NCBI GenBank assembly: GCA_001593685.1
Contig: LUKI01000017.1
Span: 1 to 42,387, forward strand
Direction of reading: 5' to 3'
DNA: 42,387 nucleotides
Source: Gammaproteobacteria bacterium F7
GTDB lineage: Bacteria; Pseudomonadota; Gammaproteobacteria; Pseudomonadales; IMCC2047
Part shown: one piece after another, positions 1 to 8,607 of the stretch
How positions within the stretch are numbered: the stretch's first letter is position 1
Layout of the letters: each line of letters starts with the position of its first letter
The notes under the pieces: generated by a model
The model's input: the letters and a program-made list of their open reading frames with translations, nothing else
Database searches by the model: none
What the model was told of the DNA's origin: nothing
Made by a program: the position numbers and the translations under genes

Positions 1-200
1 GCTGCTCAAACGGGAGCGCATTCGTCGAAGAATTTACAAAACCAGAAAGGAGGCCAGAGAAGACATCTTTAATTACATCGAAATGTTTTACAACTCGAAA
101 CGCAAGCATGGTACAAATGGTTTGCTGTCACCCCAGCAGTACGAAGACCGTTTTAAATTGAATAACGGAGTGGTCTAGGTTTATAGGGGCTATTCATTAT
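1..200 (+). mobile_element. Right end of an IS3-family insertion sequence (partial)
   Basis: This is the transposase tail plus about 20 bp of non-coding end. The short sequence GGGGCTATTCA near 187-198 is a plausible terminal inverted repeat, but the partner end is outside the window, so the exact boundary and any target duplication cannot be shown. Confidence 0.6.
2..178 (+). CDS. IS3-family transposase OrfB, C-terminal fragment
   Basis: The window opens inside an open frame of 58 residues plus a stop. It ends with a motif typical of the C-terminus of IS3-family DDE transposases: an aromatic pair followed by N-S-K-R-K-H-G, then L-S-P-Q-Q-Y-E. The catalytic D-D-E residues lie upstream, outside the window, so activity cannot be judged. 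It differs in sequence from the second IS3-type element at 23861-25046, so these are two separate insertions. The right end of the element probably lies near base 200, just past the stop. The stop codon of the truncated nuclease gene on the other strand falls inside this reading frame. Confidence 0.85.
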   Translation: MLKRERIRRRIYKTRKEAREDIFNYIEMFYNSKRKHGTNGLLSPQQYEDRFKLNNGVV

Positions 201-707
201 TCCGTCATCAGTTACTACAGGTGTTAAGCATATAAGGTTTTTTTGCTGCCAGAATATTTCATTAAATACATAGTGCCTCAGTAGCGTTGACCAGACAGGT
301 GATATTATTACGTTAAATAGATCCCCATCTGAGAGAAATGGAATATATGACCTTAGCTCACAAGCATATGCCCCAAGCTCTGTTCCTGCTTCTCTAGAAG
401 GCCCTGCTAAGTTTTTGAGTTCCACTATGACCATTCCTTGCGATTCAGCGGAGTACAAGATCAGGTCAGGTTTCAGGGAATCAGGTCTAGTCAGAGAAAT
501 GTTTTCGTCTTCTGATATTGGCTCAGTTATATAAAGTGCAGATAAACATGAGCTAAAGCTCCTAAGAATACTTTCTTGCTCTACCCCCTGAGGTAAAAAT
601 TCATCGAGATAATCACAATTACAAATCAGGTCTGCCAATCCATCGGCCTCGTGAAGCTCTTCACAGATCCACTTTTGCATCGCGGCTTCATTTTTAAATA
701 GGGACAA
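153..707 (-). pseudogene. PD-(D/E)XK nuclease-like protein, 3' end cut by IS
   Basis: The frame has 184 residues, but roughly the last 20 are read from the insertion sequence, so only about 164 are native. A Pro-Asp pair near residues 80-81, a beta strand, then Glu-Leu-Lys near 96-98 fit the PD-(D/E)XK nuclease fold core. A Glu/Leu/Gly/Ala-rich helix with Tyr follows, as in many such enzymes. The native C-terminus would lie beyond the element, outside the window. The start is an ATG with a GGAGC-type ribosome site just upstream on the minus strand. The biological role is unknown: nucleases of this fold occur in restriction, repair and mobile elements. The fold call is from motif reading only. 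Confidence 0.55.
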
Positions 708-928
708 TTAGAGCTCCTTTATAACTACATGCTGAATTCATAACAGCTTAGTGCACGACACGTGTCGCATAACTGGTTGTTTAGATGTGTTTTTCTATAA
801 ATTTTATGAGGCGGTGTGTGAGTATTGGTAGGGTATAAATATAAAGTTTGAACAGTGTTCATGTAGACCATTCCTTGGTGTAAATGAAATTCAGTACATT
901 GATTCTGGCTTATCTTACCGATAACAGA
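708..928. other. Intergenic region with a 12-bp perfect palindrome
   Basis: No gene is seen. The stretch contains CGACACGTGTCG at 756-767, a perfect 12-bp palindrome upstream of the nuclease-like gene, which could be an operator. The rest is AT-rich and has no recognisable structure. Confidence 0.3.
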
Positions 929-2164
929 TTAAGGTTTTAAAGCGTTTTTTGCTTCAATCCATTGCGCCATGTATTGCGTACTTTTCATGCTGTGATGACG
1001 GAGCATGGCCCCGGTGAAGTTATTCTGGCGGTGTGTTTCCAGGTTACTTTCAAGCTGGCTAAGCCGCTCTAACAGCTCGCTACCGAGCCGGGTTTTATCA
1101 TAATGTTGATTGATAATGGCATAACCTTGCTGTTGGGCCTGTTGCCAGGATGCTTGGTGGCTATATAACTCTACGGCTGCAGCAGCGAAGGCTTTGCAGT
1201 CATTTTCTACCGTACCATTCCATGGCAGGTCACCGTGCATTGCTTCCGCGCCGGTAGTGGTTGTCACGCTGGCTGTACCGCACTGCATGGCCTCCGTGAG
1301 TTTACCTTTTATGCCTGCACCAAAGCGCAGAGGCGCAAGACAAACACGAGCAGCGGACATGACCTGTGGTGCATCTTCCGCCCAGCCTTTAACGAGAAAG
1401 CCCTGTTTGGGATTGTGTAGTTGCGTGGCTTTGGGAGGCGGGTAGGCGCCGTAAATATGCAGTTCGGCAGCAGGGAGCTGCTTGCGAATGAGTGGCCAAA
1501 TCTCTGTTTTTAATTGCAGTACAGCATCCCAGTTTGGTGCGTGGCGGAAGTTGCCTATGCTGATGAAATGCTGACGCTGTTCAAAGCCTGGTGAGCTGAT
1601 ATTTTCGGGGTCGATACTTTGCAGCATAAAGGGCACGCAATGCAGCAGAGAGGGCTCAACCTTAAAATGGTTGATTAATAGCTCGGTTTCGTAACTTGAA
1701 ACCATGAGCGTTAAATCGCAGCGTAAAATACTGGCGACTTCGCGAATGGCCTGTTCGCTGTGTAGGTCCTGTGTAGTGACGTCCCGGTTTTGTTTAATCG
1801 CCTGATGACGTGCCAAGCGTAAAAAATGCAGGTCTTCGGTGTCGAGTACACGTAACGCATGAGGGCAATGCTTTTCTACGCGCCAACCGAATTGCTCTTC
1901 CATCATAAAGCGGTCAAACAGAACCATGTCGGGCATTAGCTCGCTGATAAAATTATCGAAGCTACTGTTGTTAAGTTCGATATTCGCTTCACAAATGCCG
2001 TAATCGCTGAGTTCTATTTTATGAGCGCCAATGGCGGCAGGACTGGCGAAGGTGATTTGCCAGTTTTGGCTTAGAAACAATTCGATTAATTGCATCATAC
2101 GGCTGCCTGCCGCAGAGGAGTTTGGCTCAGGCCAAACGTAGCCGATGATAAGCAGTTTTTTCAT
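929..2164 (-). CDS. Glycosyltransferase, GT4-like (GT-B fold)
   Basis: Probably transfers a sugar from a nucleotide-sugar donor during surface polysaccharide synthesis. The N-terminus is a Rossmann strand, M-K-K-L-L-I-I-G-Y, followed by P-E-P-N-S-S-A-A-G, as in GT4-like enzymes. The donor-binding half has G-W-A-E-D, then A-P-L-R-F-G-A-G-I-K-G-K and E-A-M-Q-C-G-T, the usual glycine/glutamate signature. It is the last gene of the minus-strand cluster, after the small monooxygenase gene. The frame stays open upstream to a TTG at 2257, which would overlap that gene by 23 bp. I prefer the ATG at 2164 because the family fold begins there, though neither start has a good ribosome site. Acceptor and donor are unknown. 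Confidence 0.8.
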   Translation of the reverse strand: MKKLLIIGYVWPEPNSSAAGSRMMQLIELFLSQNWQITFASPAAIGAHKIELSDYGICEANIELNNSSFDNFISELMPDMVLFDRFMMEEQFGWRVEKHCPHALRVLDTEDLHFLRLARHQAIKQNRDVTTQDLHSEQAIREVASILRCDLTLMVSSYETELLINHFKVEPSLLHCVPFMLQSIDPENISSPGFEQRQHFISIGNFRHAPNWDAVLQLKTEIWPLIRKQLPAAELHIYGAYPPPKATQLHNPKQGFLVKGWAEDAPQVMSAARVCLAPLRFGAGIKGKLTEAMQCGTASVTTTTGAEAMHGDLPWNGTVENDCKAFAAAAVELYSHQASWQQAQQQGYAIINQHYDKTRLGSELLERLSQLESNLETHRQNNFTGAMLRHHSMKSTQYMAQWIEAKNALKP

Positions 2165-2234
2165 GGATGAGGTGCAGGTGAGGGGGCAGACAGGATCGAC
2201 GGTAACTTGGTTGCCTTCGATCCTGAGATTAATG

Positions 2235-2597
2235 CTAGCGTCGGAAGCCGTATTCAAGCGTAAAATAGTGAATTGGCATATCGGCCAATGGTTCTTTGAG
2301 TTTGGCGAGTTCAGCTTCGGGGCCGTGAACTTCCAGACCTGTTAATTCAGAAATTTGTAAAGCCTGCTCAAGAATATCGCCGATGTTACTTAGGTGATCT
2401 AGCAAGGCGTCGGCATTTTCGTAACCTTCGCGGCAGTGCGCTTCGTTACCATCAAAACTGAAACCGTAATAGAGGCAACCGCTTTCTGTTTTTGTTTTTT
2501 CAACAAACTGCTCGCACAGTGATCTAAAGGCGGCCATTTGGTCTTCTTGTACTTCAAAATAGGGCACGATGGTGCAGCAGGTATCTTGTGTTGCCAT
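2235..2597 (-). CDS. Antibiotic biosynthesis monooxygenase (ABM) domain protein
   Basis: A 120-residue single-domain protein with the dimeric ferredoxin-like ABM fold pattern: V-P-Y-F-E-V near residue 12, a central E-S-G-C-L-Y-Y-G-F strand near 40, then R-E-G-Y-E-N-A-D-A-L-L-D-H. Family members include quinol monooxygenases and heme-degrading enzymes, but many have no known role. The ATG has a clear AAGGAG ribosome site 7 bases upstream. It sits between prk and the glycosyltransferase on the same strand, so it may be co-transcribed with the Calvin-cycle genes. Nothing in the sequence links it directly to carbon fixation. Confidence 0.75.
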   Translation of the reverse strand: MATQDTCCTIVPYFEVQEDQMAAFRSLCEQFVEKTKTESGCLYYGFSFDGNEAHCREGYENADALLDHLSNIGDILEQALQISELTGLEVHGPEAELAKLKEPLADMPIHYFTLEYGFRR

Positions 2598-2670
2598 GAC
2601 GCATTCTCCTTGAATTGGCGTGGAACTGAGGTGTGCAGAGAGTATGGAGAAATTATTCGCTTTTGCCCAG

Positions 2671-3552
2671 TCAGGAGGCGCGCTTGTTAGCGGATTTATT
2701 TAGCATTTTCAGTAGAATAGGCTCAAAAATAACGTCAATTGCCAATGGCATTTTTTCTGAGCTGATGACGAGTGTGTCAGCACGAGATAAAGAACCATTC
2801 AACTTGCTTTGTAAATAAGCAATGTCGATAGCAAATTTCTCTGGTTTCAGAAAATGAATGACCACCAGACTTTCATCATTGCCGGGAATGCGGGTGGCAG
2901 CAAAGGGGTCGGAGGTATCCACCGTTGGAATACGCTGGAAATTGATGTCAGTACGAGAGAACTGCGGCGTGATAATGTTCACGTAGTCGTACATGCGGCG
3001 CAGGATCGATTGTTTTACCTGCTGTTTGTTATAGCAGCGCTCTTTAATATCGCGCTGCATTTTCTGAATCCACTCCAAATTGATAACAGGCACAACGCCA
3101 ATTTTAAGGTCGACGTGACGAGCAATATCATGAGGTGGATGAACCAGCGCCCCATGGAGGCCTTCGTAAAATAAGAGATCAGAGCCTCGTCCTTCCTCCT
3201 GCCAGTCAGTAAAAGTGCCAGCAGCTTGCTGATAGGGGCGGGCCTGTATTTCGTCATGCAGGTAGTGTCGAGTGATGCCGTAACCCCGGCTGGCATAGTT
3301 TTCGAGCAGCTGTTCTAACTGGTCAAGCAGGTTGGCTTCAACACCAAACAGGCTGAAGCGACCATGCTTTCGATCTGTTTCCGCCGTTAGGCGAGCCATT
3401 TCAGCCCGCGCATAACGATGAAAGCCGTCACCATCCACTAGCATTGGCTTTATATTGCAGCGCTCGAACAGCAATTCAAAGGCTGTTTTAACCGAGCTGG
3501 TGCCTGCTCCTGATGAGCCGGTTACCGCAATAATGGGATGTTTTTGTGACAT
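2671..3552 (-). CDS. prkB: Phosphoribulokinase
   Basis: Makes ribulose 1,5-bisphosphate from ribulose 5-phosphate and ATP, the step that supplies RuBisCO. The 293-residue length fits the short proteobacterial class. A P-loop, G-S-S-G-A-G-T-S-S, lies at residues 12-20, followed by V-D-G-D-G-F-H-R-Y, the substrate-binding region. Later motifs E-G-L-H-G-A and K-I-G-V-V-P-V-I-N-L-E-W-I-Q-K are typical of the family. It lies downstream of the aldolase and RuBisCO genes on the same strand. A terminator-like hairpin at 3639-3675 separates it from the aldolase gene, so its expression may be partly uncoupled. The pairing with RuBisCO makes the identification firm. Confidence 0.95.
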   Translation of the reverse strand: MSQKHPIIAVTGSSGAGTSSVKTAFELLFERCNIKPMLVDGDGFHRYARAEMARLTAETDRKHGRFSLFGVEANLLDQLEQLLENYASRGYGITRHYLHDEIQARPYQQAAGTFTDWQEEGRGSDLLFYEGLHGALVHPPHDIARHVDLKIGVVPVINLEWIQKMQRDIKERCYNKQQVKQSILRRMYDYVNIITPQFSRTDINFQRIPTVDTSDPFAATRIPGNDESLVVIHFLKPEKFAIDIAYLQSKLNGSLSRADTLVISSEKMPLAIDVIFEPILLKMLNKSANKRAS

Positions 3553-3638
3553 GTCGTACCCTGTAATGTTCGGCCTTCAACTTACTAGTGTTTCCTTTAG
3601 TTTTGACAGAATTTGGTCGGGAACGATCAATCGGACAC

Positions 3639-3675
3639 AAAAAAGCCGCAGCGAAATGAATCAAACTGCGGCTTG
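3639..3675 (-). terminator. Rho-independent terminator between fba and prkB
   Basis: AAGCCGCAG at 3643-3651 pairs with CTGCGGCTT at 3666-3674. On the minus strand a run of T (the A run at 3639-3644) follows directly. It lies just after the aldolase stop and before the prkB start. Confidence 0.8.
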
Positions 3676-3693
3676 CTTGTTTCAACTAACCCA

Positions 3694-4737
3694 TTACTTC
3701 AGGTTGTAGACTGAAGCCATTTTTTCCAGAGAAACAGGTTTGATTTTGCTGGCATGACCTTCACAGCCAAAGGCTTCGTAACGCGCCTTAACAATACCTT
3801 TCATGGCATCCACGGTTTCTTTCAGATATTTACGAGGGTCAAACTCGGCTTTGTTGTGCTCCAGGAAGCGACGAATCGCGCCTGTAGACGCCAGACGCAG
3901 ATCGGTATCGATATTGACCTTGCGCACGCCATGTTTGATGCCTTCACAGATTTCTTCAACGGGTACACCGTAGGTTTCAGGAATCGCGCCGCCGTATTCG
4001 TTAATAACGGCCAGCCAATCCTGTGGTACAGAAGAGGAGCCGTGCATGACCAGGTGAGTGTTTGGAATGGCTTCATGAATCGCTTTAATGCGGTCAATTG
4101 CCAGAATGTCGCCTGTTGGTGGGCGAGTGAATTTATAGGCGCCGTGTGACGTACCGATAGCAATTGCCAGTGCGTCTACATTGGTTTTTTCAACAAAATC
4201 TTTGGCTTCAGCAGGATCGGTCAACATTTGTTCATGTGACAGTGTGCCCTCTGCGCCAACACCGTCTTCTTCACCGGCCTGGCCGGTTTCCAGAGAACCC
4301 AGGCAGCCCAGTTCGCCTTCAACAGAAACGCCGCAGGCATGGGCCATATCAACTGTTTTACGGGTAACGTCGACATTGTACTCATAAGAAGAGGGGGTTT
4401 TGCCGTCTTCACGCAGCGAACCGTCCATCATGACCGAGCTGAAACCCAGTTGAATGGAGCGCTGACAAACCGCTGGACTGGTACCGTGATCCTGGTGCAT
4501 AACAACCGGGATGTGCGGGAACTCTTCAACTGCGGCAAGAATCAGGTGGCGCAGGAAAGGTGCGCCAGCGTATTTACGAGCACCCGCTGAGGCCTGAACG
4601 ATCACCGGCGAATTGGTCTCATCGGCGGCTTCCATGATGGCGCGCATTTGCTCCAGGTTGTTCACGTTAAAGGCCGGGATGCCGAAGCTGTTATCGGCGG
4701 CGTAATCAAGCAGTTGTTTAAGCGAAACTAGAGCCAT
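3694..4737 (-). CDS. fba: Class II fructose-bisphosphate aldolase
   Basis: Catalyses reversible condensation of glyceraldehyde 3-phosphate and dihydroxyacetone phosphate (or erythrose 4-phosphate to sedoheptulose bisphosphate) in the Calvin cycle and glycolysis. The protein has 347 residues. The class II metal-binding signature V-V-M-H-Q-D-H-G lies near residue 80, V-E-G-E-L-G near 140, and the second zinc ligand region L-V-M-H-G-S-S-S near 230, with N-I-D-T-D near the C-terminal third. It begins with [11 protein letters not shown], as usual for the CbbA/Fba subfamily. It lies 90 bp downstream of the RuBisCO gene and is followed by a terminator. It may serve both central metabolism and carbon fixation. 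Confidence 0.95.
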   Translation of the reverse strand: MALVSLKQLLDYAADNSFGIPAFNVNNLEQMRAIMEAADETNSPVIVQASAGARKYAGAPFLRHLILAAVEEFPHIPVVMHQDHGTSPAVCQRSIQLGFSSVMMDGSLREDGKTPSSYEYNVDVTRKTVDMAHACGVSVEGELGCLGSLETGQAGEEDGVGAEGTLSHEQMLTDPAEAKDFVEKTNVDALAIAIGTSHGAYKFTRPPTGDILAIDRIKAIHEAIPNTHLVMHGSSSVPQDWLAVINEYGGAIPETYGVPVEEICEGIKHGVRKVNIDTDLRLASTGAIRRFLEHNKAEFDPRKYLKETVDAMKGIVKARYEAFGCEGHASKIKPVSLEKMASVYNLK

Positions 4738-4827
4738 GTCGAGCGGTTCTCCATTGCGTCAAAAGAATTGGATGGCAGCAATAAAGCGGTATTTTTTTAC
4801 CGTATTATCACTCCGAATTAAGGCTGC

Positions 4828-6210
4828 CTAGCTTACACCGAAAGCGCTTCTCCATCCAGCATATAAGGCGTCCGCATCACCTGAAAATGACTCAAAAGCA
4901 CGGGCCAGTGCGCGGTGTTCTTTTGCGAATTGTAGAGGGTTGGCTCCTGTTGCCCAGCATTCATAAGCTTGGCGCAACGAGCGCGCGCCTTCAGCGGGGC
5001 CATCTAAATGGCCATAACAGCCACCACCGGCTGTCATAATGACATTGCCGTGCCCGAGATTTTCAAAAAAGCCCAGTGCCCGAACGGCATTCATACCGCC
5101 GGAGATAATGGGCGTGGTGGGTTTCATACCCAGCCAGGGTTGCTCAAAGTAGGGGCCAGAAGCAATATCCTGCTCAAGCATGTAGGCCGATAAACGGTCT
5201 GCAGCTTCGCCCTCCATTTTTCCAAAACCCATGGTGCCGGTATGAATGCCGGATGCACCCAGCAGACGAGCCAATTTACACAGGACCAGAGAGGTGTAAC
5301 CGCGTTTACTTTGCGCAGAGGTGACCGCTCCGTGGCCGGCCCGATGATAATGGATATAGGTGTTTGGAAAATTTTTACGGGCCGTTGTCACTGCGGATGG
5401 ACCGGCGACATAGCCATCTACCAGGAAGGCAACGTGATCGGCGTTTTCTTTAAACGCATCCAGTATAAATTCGCCGCGTGCGAGCATTTCATCATGGTCA
5501 TCCGCAGTGATGTTTGCTGAGAACAGCTTTGCTTCACCGGTCTTATCCTGCGCACGGCGTAGCGAGTCAGAAGTTAATGTAATTGTTTCTTTAAGTGGTG
5601 CAAATGGCTGATTTCCCTGCGGTTCGTCATTCTTGATGAAGTCGCCGCCAAGCCAAAAGTCATAGGCGGCCTTGGCAAACGGCTGAGGGCGCAACCCTAA
5701 CTTAGGCTTGATAATGGTGCCGACAATTAGACCGCCATGTTGCTCTCGACGGCCTAATATCTTCCAGAAATGACTCAGCGTAGTGGCGGGTCCGTCATAG
5801 AGTTTCAGGTATTCTGGTGGGAAATAAAAATCATGCATTTTGCCGTATTCAACATCCCCCATGCCCTGATTGTTACCAATGCAAAGTGTCAGGAATGACG
5901 CCACCATGGCTTTGCCGTCGATAATGTTGCGGTCAAACAGGTCAATGGGAAAGGCAATTTTGACCAGTCCGGTTTTTTCGTCTGCGTGATAAACCAGCGC
6001 ATCGACGGAGCGGGTGTGGTCGTCTGTGGTACAGACTTCAACATTGGTACCGGTGGAGGACTCAGCGGCAAAATGTGCGGCGGTAGCGAGAAAATCGTAA
6101 CCGGTTTTGGGGCGCATGATATAGGCCACCAAAACGTGGCGACCTAGTTTGATGAGCTGGTCTTCATCCAGGTCTAAATTGACGTAGCGATAGCTTTGAT
6201 CCAATGCCAT
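4828..6210 (-). CDS. cbbM: Ribulose-1,5-bisphosphate carboxylase/oxygenase, form II
   Basis: The 460-residue large chain starts [10 protein letters not shown] and lines up throughout with form II enzymes; no small-subunit gene is nearby, as expected for form II. Active-site features are all present: K168-P-K-L-G-L, the carbamylated lysine K193 in G-G-D-F-I-K-N-D-E with metal ligands D195 and E196, H289, H323 in G-I-H-T-G-T, loop 6 lysine K331 in G-F-G-K-M-E-G-E, and the C-terminal S-G-G-M-N-A and A-G-G-G-C-Y-G-H phosphate-binding loops. The ATG has a strong GGAGG ribosome site. Form II works best at high CO2 and low O2. The cbbQ/cbbO activase genes and a CbbR-type regulator are not in the window. 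Confidence 0.98.
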   Translation of the reverse strand: MALDQSYRYVNLDLDEDQLIKLGRHVLVAYIMRPKTGYDFLATAAHFAAESSTGTNVEVCTTDDHTRSVDALVYHADEKTGLVKIAFPIDLFDRNIIDGKAMVASFLTLCIGNNQGMGDVEYGKMHDFYFPPEYLKLYDGPATTLSHFWKILGRREQHGGLIVGTIIKPKLGLRPQPFAKAAYDFWLGGDFIKNDEPQGNQPFAPLKETITLTSDSLRRAQDKTGEAKLFSANITADDHDEMLARGEFILDAFKENADHVAFLVDGYVAGPSAVTTARKNFPNTYIHYHRAGHGAVTSAQSKRGYTSLVLCKLARLLGASGIHTGTMGFGKMEGEAADRLSAYMLEQDIASGPYFEQPWLGMKPTTPIISGGMNAVRALGFFENLGHGNVIMTAGGGCYGHLDGPAEGARSLRQAYECWATGANPLQFAKEHRALARAFESFSGDADALYAGWRSAFGVS

Positions 6211-6356
6211 GTTGCCTCCTGCTTGTCTTGCTGCTCTTCAGGAACCTCTAATTACGGCTCAATCAGCGAAAGCGAGCATAGATGTAATCAGAGGACCCCT
6301 AATATAAGAGCCTTACAGCAGGCAAATAATTCCATTTACATGGGGGGAGGCCTGGG

Positions 6357-6635
6357 TTAGCCCTGCTGTTTTTGCCATTCCTCGGCAGTATAGGTTTTAA
6401 GCACGAGTGCGTGGATAGGGTTGTTCATCATTTCCGCGAGTATCTTATAGACGTGCTGATGGCGAGCGACCATTCCAACCCCGTCAAAGGCGCTGGATAC
6501 GATGACTGCCTTGAAGTGGCTGTCGGTGCTGCCGTGGGCATGACCAGCGTGTTGGTGGCTTTCATTAACGACTTCAAGAAACGCTGGTTTGAGCGCTTCG
6601 TTAAGCTTGTTTTCAATGGTGCTTTGTACGGACAT
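6357..6635 (-). CDS. bolA: BolA family protein
   Basis: A 92-residue BolA-type protein. Family members bind DNA or, with monothiol glutaredoxins, an iron-sulfur cluster. The core motif F-K-A-V-I-V-S-S-A-F-D-G-V with R-H-Q-H-V-Y-K-I-L and a C-terminal H-A-L-V-L-K-T-Y-T-A-E-E-W are diagnostic. An extra histidine-rich loop (H-Q-H-A-G-H-A-H-G) lies near residues 27-35. The gene is between gph and cbbM on the minus strand, 34 bp after gph, and probably in the same transcript. No known role in carbon fixation is implied; it may simply share the transcript. Confidence 0.9.
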   Translation of the reverse strand: MSVQSTIENKLNEALKPAFLEVVNESHQHAGHAHGSTDSHFKAVIVSSAFDGVGMVARHQHVYKILAEMMNNPIHALVLKTYTAEEWQKQQG

Positions 6636-6669
6636 AAATAAAACCTATTAAAAAGGACTAAATGAGAGT

Positions 6670-7338
6670 TTAAATGGACAGTAGTGGCGGCAAGTCTTTA
6701 AGGCTGTCGATGGTAATATCAGGGTTGTGTAGACGAATATCCTCACCATGGTTGTAGCCGTAACTCAGCGCAACCACCGGGCAACCAGCTTGTTTAGCCG
6801 CTTCAATATCACTTTTTGAATCGCCAACCATCAGGCACTCATCAATATGAACACCAAACTCCTGGGCCGCATGAAGCAGAGGGCCTGGGTGTGGCTTTTT
6901 GGTTGGCAGAGTGTCACCGCTTACGACCAACGAGAAATACTGGGCGATATTGATGTTTTCAAGTAACACTTCAGTAAACTGCTCCGGTTTATTGGTGATA
7001 CAGGCAAGCGCTAAACCTGCGTTTTTCAATGTCTGCAGTGTCTGCTCGACATGTTCATACAGCGCGCTGTGTAGCGCGAGGTTTTCATGGTAGTAGCGGT
7101 TAAACAGTGGCATAGCCTGGTCAAACAGTGCCTTATCCGCGGTGCCATGCATATCATTCGTCAGGGCGCGATTGATAAGCGCCTGTGCACCATTACCAAC
7201 CCAGGTACTGACCTTTTCAATACCAGGGGCGGGGAGGTCAAAATGGCTGAGCATTTTACCTACCGCAAAGGCCATGTCGGCAACAGAGTCGACCAGCGTA
7301 CCATCCAGGTCAAAGAATACGGCGCGGGGTTTAAACAT
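6670..7338 (-). CDS. gph: Phosphoglycolate phosphatase
   Basis: A HAD-superfamily hydrolase of 222 residues that dephosphorylates 2-phosphoglycolate, the product of RuBisCO oxygenation. Motif I F-D-L-D-G-T-L-V-D-S lies near residues 9-18, motif II I-T-N-K-P near 116, the motif III lysine in T-K-K-P-H-P-G-P near 148, and motif IV G-D-S-K-S-D-I near 172. Length and motifs fit Gph/CbbZ. It is the first gene of the minus-strand cluster leading into bolA and cbbM, which supports a photorespiratory salvage role. Gph also occurs outside Calvin clusters, where it clears DNA-repair phosphoglycolate, so the link is supported by context and not by sequence alone. Confidence 0.92.
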   Translation of the reverse strand: MFKPRAVFFDLDGTLVDSVADMAFAVGKMLSHFDLPAPGIEKVSTWVGNGAQALINRALTNDMHGTADKALFDQAMPLFNRYYHENLALHSALYEHVEQTLQTLKNAGLALACITNKPEQFTEVLLENINIAQYFSLVVSGDTLPTKKPHPGPLLHAAQEFGVHIDECLMVGDSKSDIEAAKQAGCPVVALSYGYNHGEDIRLHNPDITIDSLKDLPPLLSI

Positions 7339-7522
7339 AGCTAAAGCTCACTTAAAAACGGGTTATGGTCATTGCGGCGCACATTCTAACGTATACGGTA
7401 TAAAGGTTCCTAGGTCAGTCATGAATAATGAGCGAGCCTTATTCGTGGCTGGCTGCATGGACAATGCTTTAAAGACAGGGTAAAAGTGTCACTTTCGGAT
7501 TGATTACGCTAAAGGATTTATT

Positions 7523-8596
7523 ATGGCTGCTGACGAGCATCCGTCGTTAACTCGTTTTTTTCTGGGGTTTGCCGCTTTTGTGGTGATAGTGGCAGGCATG
7601 AAGGCCGCTGAGTCGCTGCTTGTGCCGTTCCTGTTATCAATATTTATCGCGGTTATTTGCGGGCCACCATTGGCCTGGATGACCAAGCGTGGCGTGCCGC
7701 TGATTTTGGCGATGTTAGTGGTGGTTGCCTTTATTGTGGTGTTTGGTGTCGCCGTTGGCGCGATCGTTAGTACTTCAATCAATGATTTTTCCCAGGACTT
7801 GCCGGTCTATCAGGAAAAACTTAGCACTATTACGGCAACGTTTTTGGCATGGCTCGGTGGAATGGGTTTTGATTTGCCGATTAACCAAATTCAGGAAAAT
7901 ATAAAACCGGGAACGGTCATGGGCATGGTGGGTAAAGCGCTGGCCTCGTTGGGTAATGTGATGACCAATGCTTTTCTGATTTTGCTGACAGTGATTTTTA
8001 TTCTGTCGGAGTCGGCGATGTTTCATTCCAAGCTGGAGCGTGCGGCAGGCGAGGGATCTAAGTCTCTTCAGGCGATTGAGCGTTTTACCTCCAGTATTAA
8101 CCAATATATGGCAATCAAAACCGGATTGAGTTTATTGACCGGCGTTTTAATTATGTGTTGGTTGTGGGTTATTGGTGTTGATTACCCTGTGCTGTGGGGG
8201 CTGGTCGCTTTTTTACTTAACTTTGTGCCTAATCTGGGTTCTATTATTGCCGCAGTACCGGCGGTATTGCTGGCGTTGATTCAGCTGGGTACTGGCGACG
8301 CTTTGTTAACGGCTGTTGGATACGTTTTCGCCAATGTGTTGGTTGGTAATGTGCTCGAACCAAGAATGATGGGCAAGGGACTGGATTTATCAACGCTGGT
8401 GGTTTTTCTATCGTTGGTGTTTTGGGGTTGGGTGCTGGGGCCTGTTGGTATGTTGCTGTCGGTGCCGTTAACAATGACCGTTAAGATTGCACTGGAAAGT
8501 ACCGGTAAGCCGTCGATTGTCAGTGTGCTGCTAGGCGCTGGAGTGCCGGAAAATCAGTTGAGTGCCCAGCCGCTTGAGTGGAAAAAGGGCGAATAA
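7523..8596 (+). CDS. AI-2E family transporter (UPF0118/PerM-type permease)
   Basis: A polytopic inner-membrane protein of 357 residues. Two hydrophobic segments lie near the N-terminus (about 10-75), a soluble stretch follows, then several helices between about 140 and 325. The family's late motif, here L-E-P-R-M-M-G-K-G-L-D-L-S, falls near residue 278, followed by the conserved V-F-W-G-W-V-L-G-P-V-G-M-L-L-S-V-P. Members have been described as exporters of autoinducer-2 or as Na+/H+ antiporters; the substrate cannot be read from sequence. It is transcribed away from the gph/cbbM cluster, so it probably has its own promoter in the 180-bp gap. The start is the ATG after TAAAGGATTTATT. Confidence 0.9.
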   Translation: MAADEHPSLTRFFLGFAAFVVIVAGMKAAESLLVPFLLSIFIAVICGPPLAWMTKRGVPLILAMLVVVAFIVVFGVAVGAIVSTSINDFSQDLPVYQEKLSTITATFLAWLGGMGFDLPINQIQENIKPGTVMGMVGKALASLGNVMTNAFLILLTVIFILSESAMFHSKLERAAGEGSKSLQAIERFTSSINQYMAIKTGLSLLTGVLIMCWLWVIGVDYPVLWGLVAFLLNFVPNLGSIIAAVPAVLLALIQLGTGDALLTAVGYVFANVLVGNVLEPRMMGKGLDLSTLVVFLSLVFWGWVLGPVGMLLSVPLTMTVKIALESTGKPSIVSVLLGAGVPENQLSAQPLEWKKGE

Positions 8597-8607
8597 GGAC
8601 TGATGCC

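Noticed and set aside
2164-2257. Upstream TTG start for the glycosyltransferase
   Set aside because: The added residues do not look like the family N-terminus, and the frame would overlap the preceding gene; kept only as an alternative.
3754-4149. 131-residue plus-strand frame opposite the aldolase gene
   Set aside because: Antisense shadow of a firmly identified gene.
6211-6356. CbbR-type binding site ahead of cbbM
   Set aside because: I looked for paired T-N11-A motifs with symmetry and saw nothing convincing; no promoter with good spacing was found either.
7775-8104. 109-residue open frame on the minus strand opposite the AI-2E-type permease gene
   Set aside because: It is antisense to a clear membrane-protein gene, and its sequence is rich in low-information basic residues.
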